NCBI RefSeq assembly: GCF_029227915.1
Contig: NC_079886.1
Location: forward strand, 12,609,501 to 12,673,500
Direction: 5' to 3'
Origin: Hydractinia symbiolongicarpus
Taxonomy: Eukaryota > Cnidaria > Hydrozoa > Anthoathecata > Hydractiniidae
DNA length: 64,000 bases
Shown here: positions 1-10,230 of the stretch, in pieces
Layout of the letters: each line of letters starts with the position of its first letter
Numbering within the stretch: position 1 is the first letter of the stretch
Notes under the pieces: generated by a model
Databases searched by the model: none
Told to the model about the DNA's origin: nothing
The model's input: the letters and a program-made list of their open reading frames with translations, nothing else
Made by a program: the position numbers and the translations under genes

Positions 1-1515
1 TCACGTGGTTTCACCTGCCTGCGCAGGTTACCATTGGACTATTCCTTCCAGTCTCAATGCAATACAACGTTCCAAGTGGTTTTCCTCAGCGCTGTGGCCT
101 TACAACACTCTTAACTACGTGCACAGTCCTATAAAGGCTGCAATATAGCCTTTTGCAGTCTAATAAAAACCTCGCACGTCAATCACGCGTTTTCACCTGT
201 CTGCGCAGGTTACCATTGGACTATTCCTTCCAGTCTCATTGCACTACAACGTTCCAAGTGGTTTTCCTCAGCGCTGTGGCCTTAGAACACTCTTAACAAC
301 GTGCGCAGTCATATAAAGGTTGTAATATGGCTTTTTGCAGTCTAATAAAAGCCTCACACGTAAATCACGTGGTTCCATCTGCTTGCGCAGGTTACCATTG
401 GACTATTCCTTCCAGTCTCAATGCACTACAACGTTCCAAGTCGTTTTCATTAGCGCCGCTGCCTTACAACACTCTTAACTACGTGCACAGTCCTATAAAG
501 GCTGCAATATAGCCTTTTGCAGTCTAATAAAAACCTCGCACGTCAATCACGCGGTTTCACCTGTCTGCGCAGGATACCATTGGACTATTCCTTCCAGTCT
601 CATTGCACTACAACGTTCCAAGTGGTTTTCCTCAGCGCTGTGGCCTTAGAACTCTCTTAACTATGTGCACAGTCCTATAAAGGCCGTAATATGGCTTTTT
701 GCAGTCTAATAAAGGCTTCACACGTAAATCACGTGGTTTCACCTGCCTGCTCAGGTTACCATTGGACTAGCCGTTCCAGTCTCAATGCGCTCTAACGTCC
801 CAAATCGTTTTCATTAGCGCCGTTGCCTGAGAACACTCTTAACTACGTGCACAGTCATATAAAGGCTGTAATATGGCCTTTTGAAGTCTAATAAAAGCCT
901 CACACGTAAATCGCGTGGTTCTATCTGCCTGCGCAGGTTGCCATTGGACTATTCCTTCCAGTCTCATTGCACTACAACGTTCCAAGAGGTTTTCCTCAGC
1001 GCTGTGGCCTTAGAACTCTCTTAACTGCGTGCACAGTCCTATAAAGGCTGCAATATGGCCTTTTGCAGTCTAATAAAGGCTTCACACGTAAATCACGTGG
1101 TTTCACCTGCCTGCACAGGTTACCATCGACTAGTCCTTCCAGTCTCAATGCACTACAACGTCCAAACTCGTTTTCATTGGCGCTGTTGCCTTACAACACT
1201 CCTAACTACGTGCACAGTCCAATAAAGGGTGTATAGCCATTTGCAGTCTAATATAGGCCTCACACGTAAATCACGTGGTTTCACCTGCCTGCGCAGGTTA
1301 CCATTGGACTAGTCCTTCCAGTCTCAATGCGCTACAACGTCCCAAGTCGTTTTCTTTAGCGCCGTTGCCTTACAACACTCTTAACTACGTGCACAGTCCT
1401 ATAAAGAAAGTAATATACCTTTTTGCAGTCCAATAAAGTCCGCACACGTAAATCACGGGGTTCCATCTGCCTGCGCAGGTTACCATTGGACTATTCCTGC
1501 CAGTCTCAATGCACT

Positions 1516-2060
1516 ACAACGTTCCAAGTGGTTTTCCTCAGCGCTGTGGCCTTACAACACTCTTAACTACGTGCACAGTCCTATAAAGACTGAATATACC
1601 TTTTTGCAGTCCAATAAAGTCTGCACACGTAAATCACGTGGTTCCATCTGCCTGCGCAGGTTACCATTGGACTATTCCTGCCAGTCTCAATGCACTACAA
1701 CGTCCCAAGTCGTTTTCAATAGCGCCGTTGCCTTACAACACTCTTAACTATGTGCACAGTCCTATAAAGGCTGTAATATGGCTTTTTGCAGTCTAACAAA
1801 AGCCTCACATGTAAATCTCGTGGTTCCATCTGCCTGCGCAGGTTACCATTGGACTGTTCCTTCTAGTCTCGATGCACCACAACGTTCCAAGTGGTTTTCC
1901 TTAGCGCCATGGCCTTAGAACACTCTTAACTACGTGCACAGTCCTATAAAGACCGTAATATACCTTTTTGCAGTCCAATAAAGGCCGCACACGTAAATCA
2001 CGCGGTTTCAGCTGCCTGCACTGGTTACCATTGGACTTGTCGTTCCAGTCTCAATGCGCT
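1516..2060. repeat. 545-bp (3-monomer) duplication, copy 1
   Basis: A three-monomer segment recurs immediately downstream: AAAGACTGAATATACC at about 1585 returns 545 bp later. The matching region at 5.7-6.2 kb has only one copy, so this is either a gain here or a loss there. Confidence 0.9.
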
Positions 2061-2605
2061 ACAACGTTCCAAGTGGTTTTCCTCAGCGCTGTGGCCTTAC
2101 AACACTCTTAACTACGTGCACAGTCCTATAAAGACTGAATATACCTTTTTGCAGTCCAATAAAGTCTGCACACGTAAATCACGTGGTTCCATCTGCCTGC
2201 GCAGGTTACCATTGGACTATTCCTGCCAGTCTCAATGCACTACAACGTCCCAAGTCGTTTTCAATAGCGCCGTTGCCTTACAACACTCTTAACTATGTGC
2301 ACAGTCCTATAAAGGCTGTAATATGGCTTTTTGCAGTCTAACAAAAGCCTCACATGTAAATCTCGTGGTTCCATCTGCCTGCGCAGGTTACCATTGGACT
2401 GTTCCTTCTAGTCTCGATGCACCACAACGTTCCAAGTGGTTTTCCTTAGCGCCATGGCCTTAGAACACTCTTAACTACGTGCACAGTCCTATAAAGACCG
2501 TAATATACCTTTTTGCAGTCCAATAAAGGCCGCACACGTAAATCACGCGGTTTCAGCTGCCTGCACTGGTTACCATTGGACTTGTCGTTCCAGTCTCAAT
2601 GCGCT
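2061..2605. repeat. 545-bp duplication, copy 2, with hybrid monomer at the junction
   Basis: The junction near 2060 lies inside a monomer. The left half is the ACTTGTCGTTCC...GCGCTA type and the right half switches to CAACGTTCCAAGTGG. The parental version, GCGCTACCACGTCCCAAG, is at about 2602. This is what unequal crossing over between misaligned monomers leaves behind. Confidence 0.9.
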
Positions 2606-2775
2606 ACCACGTCCCAAGTCGTTTTCATTAGCGCCGCTGCCCTACAACACTCTTAACTACGTGCACAGTCCTATAAAGGCTGCAATATAGCCTTTTGCAG
2701 TCTAATAAAAACCTCACACGTCAATCACGCGTTTTCACCTGTCTGCGCAGGTCACCATTGGACTATTCCTTCCAG

Positions 2776-3410
2776 TCTCATTGCACTACAACGTTCCAAG
2801 TGGTTTTCCTCAGCGCTGTGGCCTTAGAACACTCTTAACAACGTGCACAGTCATATAAAGGTTGTAATATGGCTTTTTGCAGTCTAATAAAAGCCTCACA
2901 CGTAAATCACGTGGTTCCATCTGCTTGCGCAGGTTACCATTGGACTATTCCTTCCAGTCTCAATGCACTACAACGTTCCAAGTCGTTTTCATTAGCGCCG
3001 CTGCCTTACAACACTCTTAACTACGTGCACAGTCCTATAAAGGCTGCAATATAGCCTTTTGCAGTCTAATAAAAACCTCGCACGTCAATCAAGCGGTTTC
3101 ACCTGTCTGCGCAGGTTACCATTGGACTGTTCCTTCTAGTCTCAATGCACTACAACGTTCCAAGTGGTTTTCCTCAGCGCTGTGGCCTTAGAACACTCTT
3201 AACAACGTGCACAGTCATATAAAGGTTGTAATATGGCTTTTTGCAGTCTAATAAAAGCCTCACACGTAAATCACGTGGTTCCATCTGCTTGCGCAGGTTA
3301 CCATTGGACTATTCCTTCCAGTCTCAATGCACTACAACGTTCCAAGTCGTTTTCATTAGCGCCGCTGCCTTACAACACTCTTAACTACGTGCACAGTCCT
3401 ATAAAGGCTG
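2776..3410. repeat. 364-bp (2-monomer) step duplication
   Basis: The segment around 2776-3046 recurs at 3140-3410. Both encode the same chance frame from ATGGCTTTTTGCAG (2869 and 3233). The linking monomer (about 3055-3180) is mixed, with AAGCGGTTTCACC followed by a CTGTTCCTTCTAGTC centre. Confidence 0.75.
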
Positions 3411-3613
3411 TAATATGGCCTTTTGCAGTCTAATAAATGCCTTGCACGTAAATCACGTGGTTTCACCTGCCTGCGCAGGTTACCATTGGACTATTCCTTC
3501 CAGTCTCAACGCACTACAACGTTCCAAGTTGTTTTCCTTAGCGCTGTGGCCTTAGAACTCTCTTAAGTATGTGCACAGTCCTATAAAGGCCGTAATATGG
3601 CTTTTTGCAGTCT

Positions 3614-3619
3614 AATAAA
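3614..3619 (+). other. AATAAA hexamer, once per monomer (possible poly(A) signal)
   Basis: CTAATAAA(A/G) recurs in most monomers about 17 bp after the monomer start. It matches the canonical polyadenylation hexamer, so any sense transcript would meet such a signal every 182 bp. No downstream GU-rich element stands out. The hexamer sits in the internal repeat it shares with the TATAAA motif, so use as a signal is uncertain. Confidence 0.2.
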
Positions 3620-3633
3620 GGCTTCACACGTAA

Positions 3634-3641
3634 ATCACGTG
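3634..3641. other. ATCACGTG box (E-box / CDEI-like), polymorphic across monomers
   Basis: ATCACGTG contains the palindromic E-box CACGTG and fits RTCACRTG, the budding-yeast CDEI consensus bound by Cbf1 and a typical bHLH site. It recurs in a large share of monomers. At the same position others carry CACGCG (548-553), CGCGTG (912-917), CACGGG (1454-1459), CTCGTG (1817-1822) or CACGTA (4000-4005), each of which breaks the palindrome. Binding by any factor is not shown by the sequence. Confidence 0.5.
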
Positions 3642-3651
3642 GTTTCACCTG

Positions 3652-3661
3652 CCTGCGCAGG
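3652..3661. repeat. 10-bp perfect palindrome CCTGCGCAGG, once per monomer
   Basis: CCTGCGCAGG reads the same on both strands and is present in many monomers just before TTACCATTGG. Other monomers carry one or two changes: TCTGCGCAGG, CTTGCGCAGG, CTTACGCAGG, CCTGCTCAGG, CCTGCACAGG or CCTGCACTGG. The last goes with monomers reading TTTCAGCTGCC. With CACGTG, AACGTT, CAGCGCTG and GTGCAC it makes five short dyads per monomer. Dyad symmetry has been proposed as a feature of centromeric satellites that lack CENP-B boxes; a function here is inference. Confidence 0.55.
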
Positions 3662-3763
3662 TTACCATTGGACTATTCCTTCCAGTCTCAATGCACTACA
3701 ACGTTCCAAGTGGTTTTACTCAGCGCTGTGGCCTTACAACACTCTTAACTACGTGCACAGTCC

Positions 3764-3769
3764 TATAAA
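3764..3769 (+). promoter_or_regulatory. TATAAA motif, once per monomer in many copies (possible TATA box)
   Basis: CCTATAAAGG occurs near the end of many monomers and resembles an RNA polymerase II TATA box. A transcript starting about 30 bp downstream would begin around the AATAAA of the next monomer (about 3796). Variants at this position include CCAATAAAG (AATAAA at 49168-49173), CCTGTAAAG (3946-3951), CATATAAAG, and a 4-bp loss giving CCTAGG. Because the motif aligns with the AATAAA segment of the same monomer as an internal repeat, its resemblance to a promoter may be coincidental. Confidence 0.25.
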
Positions 3770-5829
3770 GGCTGCAATATAGCCTTTTGCAGTCTAATAA
3801 AAACCTCGCACGTCAATCACGCGTTTTCACCTGTCTGCGCAGGTTACCATTGGACTTGTCGTTCCAGTCTCAATGCGCTATCACGTCCCAAGTCGTTTTC
3901 CTTAGCGCCGCTGCCTTACAACACTCTTAACTACGTGCACAGTCCTGTAAAGTCTGTAATATGGCCTTTTGCAGTGTAATAAAGGCCTTGCACGTAAATC
4001 ACGTAGTTTCACCTGCCTGCGCATGTTACCATTGGACTATTCCTTCCAGTCTCAATGCACTACAACGTTCCAAGTGGTTTTCCTCAGCGCTGTGGCCTTA
4101 GAACTCTCTTAACTATGTGCACACTCCTATAAAGGCCGTAATATGGCTTTTTGCAGTCTAATAAAGGCTTCACACGTAAATCACGTGGTTTCACCTGCCT
4201 GCGCAGGTTACCATTGGACTATTCCTTCCAGTCTCAATGCAATACAACGTTCCAAGTGGTTTTCATCAGCGCTGTGGCCTTACAACACTCTTAACTACGT
4301 GCACAGTCCTATAAAGGCTGCAATATAGCCTTTTGCAGTCTAATAAAAACCTCGCACGTCAATCACGCGTTTTCACCTGTCTGCGCAGGTTACCATTGGA
4401 CTATTCCTTCCAGTCTCATTGCACTACAACGTTCCAAGTGGTTTTCCTCAGCGCTGTGGCCTTAGAACACTCTTAACAACGTGCGCAGTCATATAAAGGT
4501 TGTAATATGGCTTTTTGCAGTCTAATAAAAGCCTCACACGTAAATCACGTGGTTCCATCTGCTTGCGCAGGTTACCATTGGACTATTCCTTCCAGTCTCA
4601 ATGCACTACAACGTTCCAAGTCGTTTTCATTAGCGCCGCTGCCTTACAACACTCTTAACTACGTGCACAGTCCTATAAAGGCTGCAATATAGCCTTTTGC
4701 AGTCTAATAAAAACCTCACACGTCAATCACGTGGTTTCACCTGTCTGCGCAGGATACCATTGGACTATTCCTTCCAGTCTCATTGCACTACAACGTTCCA
4801 AGTGGTTTTCCTCAGCGCTGTGGCCTTAGAACTCTCTTAACTATGTGCACAGTCCTATAAAGGCCGTAATATGGCTTTTTGCAGTCTAATAAAGGCTTCA
4901 CACGTAAATCACGTGGTTTCACCTGCCTGCTCAGGTTACCATTGGACTAGCCGTTCCAGTCTCAATGCGCTCTAACGTCCCAAGTCGTTTTCATTAGCGC
5001 CGTTGCCTGAGAACACTCTTAACTACGTGCACAGTCATATAAAGGCTGTAATATGGCCTTTTGAAGTCTAATAAAAGCCTCACACGTAAATCGCGTGGTT
5101 CTATCTGCCTGCGCAGGTTGCCATTGGACTATTCCTTCCAGTCTCATTGCACTACAACGTTCCAAGAGGTTTTCCTCAGCGCTGTGGCCTTAGAACTCTC
5201 TTAACTACGTGCACAGTCCTATAAAGGCTGCAATATGGCCTTTTGCAGTCTAATAAAGGCTTCACACGTAAATCACGTGGTTTCACCTGCCTGCACAGGT
5301 TACCATCGACTAGTCCTTCCAGTCTCAATGCACTACAACGTCCAAAGTCGTTTTCATTGGCGCTGTTGCCTTACAACACTCCTAACTACGTCCACAGTCC
5401 AATAAAGGGTGTATAGCCATTTGCAGTCTAATATAGGCCTCACACGTAAATCACGTGGTTTCACCTGCCTGCGCAGGTTACCATTGGACTAGTCCTTCCA
5501 GTCTCAATGCGCTACAACGTCCCAAGTCGTTTTCTTTAGCGCCGTTGCCTTACAACACTCTTAACTACGTGCACAGTCCTATAAAGACCGTAATATACCT
5601 TTTTGCAGTCCAATAAAGTCCGCACACGTAAATCACGGGGTTCCATCTGCCTGCGCAGGTTACCATTGGACTATTCCTGCCAGTCTCAATGCACTACAAC
5701 GTTCCAAGTGGTTTTCCTCAGCGCTGTGGCCTTACAACACTCTTAACTACGTGCACAGTCCTATAAAGACTGAATATACCTTTTTGCAGTCCAATAAAGT
5801 CTGCACACGTAAATCACGTGGTTCCATCT

Positions 5830-7285
5830 GCCTGCGCAGGTTACCATTGGACTATTCCTGCCAGTCTCAATGCACTACAACGTCCCAAGTCGTTTTCAAT
5901 AGCGCCGTTGCCTTACAACACTCTTAACTATGTGCACAGTCCTATAAAGGCTGTAATATGGCTTTTTGCAGTCTAACAAAAGCCTCACATGTAAATCTCG
6001 TGGTTCCATCTGCCTGCGCAGGTTACCATTGGACTGTTCCTTCTAGTCTCGATGCACCACAACGTTCCAAGTGGTTTTCCTTAGCGCCATGGCCTTAGAA
6101 CACTCTTAACTACGTGCACAGTCCTATAAAGACCGTAATATACCTTTTTGCAGTCCAATAAAGGCCGCACACGTAAATCACGCGGTTTCAGCTGCCTGCA
6201 CTGGTTACCATTGGACTTGTCGTTCCAGTCTCAATGCGCTACCACGTCCCAAGTCGTTTTCATTAGCGCCGCTGCCCTACAACACTCTTAACTACGTGCA
6301 CAGTCCTATAAAGGCTGCAATATAGCCTTTTGCAGTCTAATAAAAACCTCACACGTCAATCACGCGTTTTCACCTGTCTGCGCAGGTCACCATTGGACTA
6401 TTCCTTCCAGTCTCATTGCACTACAACGTTCCAAGTGGTTTTCCTCAGCGCTGTGGCCTTAGAACACTCTTAACAACGTGCACAGTCATATAAAGGTTGT
6501 AATATGGCTTTTTGCAGTCTAATAAAAGCCTCACACGTAAATCACGTGGTTCCATCTGCCTGCGCAGGTTACCATTGGACTATTCCTGCCAGTCTCAATG
6601 CACTACAACGTCCCAAGTCGTTTTCAATAGCGCCGTTGCCTTACAACACTCTTAACTATGTGCACAGTCCTATAAAGGCTGTAATATGGCTTTTTGCAGT
6701 CTAACAAAAGCCTCACATGTAAATCTCGTGGTTCCATCTGCCTGCGCAGGTTACCATTGGACTGTTCCTTCTAGTCTCGATGCACCACAACGTTCCAAGT
6801 GGTTTTCCTTAGCGCCATGGCCTTAGAACACTCTTAACTACGTGCACAGTCCTATAAAGACCGTAATATACCTTTTTGCAGTCCAATAAAGGCCGCACAC
6901 GTAAATCACGCGGTTTCAGCTGCCTGCACTGGTTACCATTGGACTTGTCGTTCCAGTCTCAATGCGCTACCACGTCCCAAGTCGTTTTCATTAGCGCCGC
7001 TGCCCTACAACACTCTTAACTACGTGCACAGTCCTATAAAGGCTGCAATATAGCCTTTTGCAGTCTAATAAAAACCTCACACGTCAATCACGCGTTTTCA
7101 CCTGTCTGCGCAGGTCACCATTGGACTATTCCTTCCAGTCTCATTGCACTACAACGTTCCAAGTGGTTTTCCTCAGCGCTGTGGCCTTAGAACACTCTTA
7201 ACAACGTGCACAGTCATATAAAGGTTGTAATATGGCTTTTTGCAGTCTAATAAAAGCCTCACACGTAAATCACGTGGTTCCATCT
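5830..7285. repeat. 728-bp (4-monomer) tandem duplication inside the 8.9-kb unit
   Basis: Copy 1 is about 5830-6557 and copy 2 about 6558-7285. The rare words TCTTAACTATGTGCAC (5923, 6651) and CAGGTCACCATTGG (about 6384, 7112) recur exactly 728 bp apart. The monomer at 6504-6685 is a hybrid that begins like 7232 and continues like 5776. The same pair exists at 14741-16196, so this duplication predates the 8.9-kb one. Confidence 0.9.
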
Positions 7286-9582
7286 GCTTGCGCAGGTTAC
7301 CATTGGACTATTCCTTCCAGTCTCAATGCACTACAACGTTCCAAGTCGTTTTCATTAGCGCCGCTGCCTTACAACACTCTTAACTACGTGCACAGTCCTA
7401 TAAAGGCTGTAATATGGCCTTTTGCAGTCTAATAAATGCCTTGCACGTAAATCACGTGGTTTCACCTGCCTGCGCAGGTTACCATTGGACTATTCCTTCC
7501 AGTCTCAACGCACTACAACGTTCCAAGTTGTTTTCCTTAGCGCTGTGGCCTTAGAACTCTCTTAAGTATGTGCACAGTCCTATAAAGGCCGTAATATGGC
7601 TTTTTGCAGTCTAATAAAGGCTTCACACGTAAATCACGTGGTTTCACCTGCCTGCGCAGGTTACCATTGGACTATTCCTTCCAGTCTCAATGCACTACAA
7701 CGTTCCAAGTGGTTTACCTCAGCGCTGTGGCCTTACAACACTCTTAACTACGTGCACAGTCCTATAAAGGCTGCAATATAGCCTTTTGCAGTCTAATAAA
7801 AACCTCGCACGTCAATCACGCGTTTTCACCTGTCTGCGCAGGTTACCATTGGACTTGTCGTTCCAGTCTCAATGCGCTATCACGTCCCAAGTCGTTTTCC
7901 TTAGCGCCGCTGCCTTACAACACTCTTAACTACGTGCACAGTCCTGTAAAGTCTGTAATATGGCCTTTTGCAGTGTACTAAAGGCCTTGCACGTAAATCA
8001 CGTAGTTTCACCTGCCTGCGCATGTTACCATTGGACTATTCCTTCCAGTCTCAATGCACTACAACGTTCCAAGTGGTTTTCCTCAGCGCTGTGGCCTTAG
8101 AACTCTCTTAACTATGTGCACAGTCCTATAAAGGCCGTAATATGGCTTTTTGCAGTCTAATAAAGGCTTCACACGTAAATCACGTGGTTTCACCTGCCTG
8201 CGCAGGTTACCATTGGACTATTCCTTCCAGTCTCAATGCAATACAACGTTCCAAGTGGTTTTCCTCAGCGCTGTGGCCTTACAACACTCTTAACTACGTG
8301 CACAGTCCTATAAAGGCTGCAATATAGCCTTTTGCAGTCTAATAAAAACCTCGCACGTCAATCACGCGTTTTCACCTGTCTGCGCAGGTTACCATTGGAC
8401 TATTCCTTCCAGTCTCATTGCACTACAACGTTCCAAGTGGTTTTCCTCAGCGCTGTGGCCTTAGAACACTCTTAACAACGTGCGCAGTCATATAAAGGTT
8501 GTAATATGGCTTTTTGCAGTCTAATAAAAGCCTCACACGTAAATCACGTGGTTCCATCTGCTTGCGCAGGTTACCATTGGACTATTCCTTCCAGTCTCAA
8601 TGCACTACAACGTTCCAAGTCGTTTTCATTAGCGCCGCTGCCTTACAACACTCTTAACTACGTGCACAGTCCTATAAAGGCTGCAATATAGCCTTTTGCA
8701 GTCTAATAAAAACCTCGCACGTCAATCACGCGGTTTCACCTGTCTGCGCAGGATACCATTGGACTATTCCTTCCAGTCTCATTGCACTACAACGTTCCAA
8801 GTGGTTTTCCTCAGCGCTGTGGCCTTAGAACTCTCCTAACTATGTGCACAGTCCTATAAAGGCCGTAATATGGCTTTTTGCAGTCTAATAAAGGCTTCAC
8901 ACGTAAATCACGTGGTTTCACCTGCCTGCTCAGGTTACCATTGGACTAGCCGTTCCAGTCTCAATGCGCTCTAACGTCCCAAGTCGTTTTCATTAGCGCC
9001 GTTGCCTGAGAACACTCTTAACTACGTGCACAGCCATATAAAGGCTGTAATATGGCCTTTTGAAGTCTAATATAGGCCTCACACGTAAATCACGTGGTTT
9101 CACCTGCCTGCGCAGGTTACCATTGGACTAGTCCTTCCAGTCTCAATGCGCTACAACGTCCCAAGTCGTTTTCTTCAGCGCCGTTGCCTTACAACACTCT
9201 TAACTACGTGCACAGTCCTATAAAGACCGTAATATACCTTTTTGCAGTCCAATAAAGTCCGCACACGTAAATCACGGGGTTCCATCTGCCTGCGCAGATT
9301 ACCATTGGACTATTCCTGCCAGTCTCAATGCACTACAACGTCCCAAGTCGTTTTCAATAACGCCGTTGCCTTACAACACTCTTAACTACGTGCACAGTCC
9401 TATAAAGACCGAATATACCTTTTTGCAGTGCAATAAAGTCCGCACACGTAAATCACGTGGTTCCATCTGCCTGCGCAGGTTACCATTGGACTATTCCTGC
9501 CAGTCTCAATGCACTACAACGTCCCAAGTCATTTTCAATAGCGCCATTGCCTTACAACACTCTTAACTACGTGCACAGTCCT
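7138..9582. repeat. 2.4-kb block, repeated at 10231-12675 (offset 3093)
   Basis: Landmarks 7232/10325, 7596/10689, 8142/11235, 8506/11599 and 9366/12459 share a 3093-bp offset (17 monomers less 1 bp). Local differences include GGACTATTCC against GGACTTGTCG at about 8032/11125, a change of several clustered bases that resembles a conversion patch. Confidence 0.9.
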
Positions 9583-10230
9583 ATAAAGACCGTAATATAC
9601 CTTTTTGCAGTCCAATAAAGGCCGCACACGTAAATCACGCGGTTTCAGCTGCCTGCACTGGTTACCATTGGACTTGTCGTTCCAGTCTCAATGCGCTATC
9701 ACGTCCCAAGTCGTTTTCATTAGCGCCGCTGCCTTACAACACTCTTAACTACGTGCACAGTCCTATAAAGGCTGCAATATGGCCTTTTGCAGTCTAATAA
9801 AAACTTCGCACATCAATCACGCGGTTTCACCTGTCTGCGCAGGTTACCATTGGACTAGTCCTTCCATTCTCAATGCGCTACAACGTCCCAAGTCGTTTTT
9901 ATTAGCGCCGCTGCCTTACAACACTCTTAACTGCGTGCACAGTCCTATAAAGGCTGTAATATGGCCTTTTGCAGTCTAATAAAGGCCTTGCACGTAAATC
10001 ACGTGGTTTCACCTGCCTGCGCAGGTTATCATTGGACTATTCCTTCCAGTCTCAATGCACTACAACGTTCCAAGTGGTTTTCTTCAGCGCTGTGGCCTTA
10101 GAACTCTCTTAACTATGTGCACAGTCCAATAAAGGCCGTAATATGGCTTTTTGCAGTCTAATAAAAGCCTTACACGTAAATCGCGTGGTTCCATCTGCCT
10201 GCGCAGGTTACCATTGGACTATATCTTCCA
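9583..10230. repeat. Spacer monomers with the ACATCAATCACGCGG type
   Basis: About 3.5 monomers separate the two 2.4-kb blocks. One (starting 9779) reads AAAACTTCGCACATCAATCA, with ACTAGTCCTTCCATTCTC in place of CCAGTCTC. This type reappears at 18690, 21783, 24135, 31496, 40934, 42569, 43835, 46280, 54252, 58421 and 63687 and is a useful tracer monomer. Confidence 0.85.

Larger units (their letters stand above)
1..3749. repeat. Left satellite block, related to 4181-7750
   Basis: Positions 1 to about 2060 match 4181 to about 6240 at an offset of 4180 bp (23 monomers less 6 bp). After an extra 545-bp duplication in this block the offset becomes 3635, then 3999 from about 3140 onward. The 3999-bp offset holds to about 5065 against 9064. 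Monomer types alternate, for example CACGTGGTTTCACC, CACGCGTTTTCACC and CACGTGGTTCCATC. No gene or foreign element is present. Confidence 0.9.
3597..3778 (+). repeat. Type monomer (182 bp) with motif map
   Basis: This copy is used as the reference; the start point and strand are arbitrary. Landmarks in order: CAGTC at 3608, AATAAA at 3614-3619, ATCACGTG at 3634-3641, palindrome CCTGCGCAGG at 3652-3661, CCATTGG at 3665-3671, CAGTC at 3683, AACGTT at 3700-3705, CAGCGCTG at 3721-3728, GTGCAC at 3753-3758, CAGTC at 3758 and TATAAA at 3764-3769. The next monomer begins at 3779. The copy carries six CpG; the sister copy at 3233-3414 carries eight, so CpG is only mildly depleted. Its right half (AACGTTCCAAGTGG, CAGCGCTGTGG) is one of two common central types. 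The other has CGTCCCAAGTCG and TTAGCGCCG. Confidence 0.95.
3608..3789 (+). repeat. Internal sub-repeat: CAGTC anchors at 75 + 75 + 32 bp
   Basis: CAGTC begins at 3608, 3683 and 3758 and then at 3790 in the next monomer, giving spacings of 75, 75 and 32 bp. The copy at 3233 shows the same spacing (3244, 3319, 3394, 3426). The 16 bases from 3758 (CAGTCCTATAAAGGCT) match those from 3608 (CAGTCTAATAAAGGCT) at 14 positions. The first two 75-bp segments share further words in the same order (CAGTCT, ACGT, GTGGTTT, GCGC, TTAC) at small relative shifts. This suggests the 182-bp unit grew from a shorter element of about 75 bp; that origin is inference. Confidence 0.6.

Noticed and set aside
3233-3414. 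Pol III B-box resemblance (GGTTCCATCTG), suggesting a tRNA-derived repeat
   Set aside because: The final CC of the B-box consensus is missing, no A-box (TRGYNNARNNGG) lies at a suitable distance upstream, and no terminator or A-rich tail follows.
3233-3433. Dozens of 61-66 codon frames beginning MAFCSLIK, all on the + strand
   Set aside because: They are the same satellite monomer read in the same phase. The frame closes in the next monomer because 182 is 3 x 60 + 2. Variants change amino acids freely (VPSACAG, VSPACAG, SALWPYN, SLAPLPYN) and many copies lack the ATG (ATATAG), so there is no sign of protein selection.
3603-3663. Splice-site lookalikes (TTTTTGCAG and GCAGGTTACC) as an exon in each monomer
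   Set aside because: The pyrimidine tract is only five bases and the donor match is weak. With no transcript or coding frame conserved across monomers, chance is the simpler reading.
3665-3671. Functional CCAAT box (CCATTGG, NF-Y site on the minus strand)
   Set aside because: The pentamer is present in most monomers but the flanking bases fit the NF-Y consensus only partly and there is no gene to regulate. It is kept only as a monomer landmark.
1-3749. CRISPR array
   Set aside because: Repeats are directly adjacent with no unique spacers, the unit is 182 bp rather than 24-48 bp, and there are no cas genes.
3597-3778. CENP-B box
   Set aside because: Neither strand of the monomer types examined matches NTTCGNNNNANNCGGGN. 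The few CGGG/CCCG occurrences (e.g. 1456, about 49443) lack the TTCG part at the right spacing.
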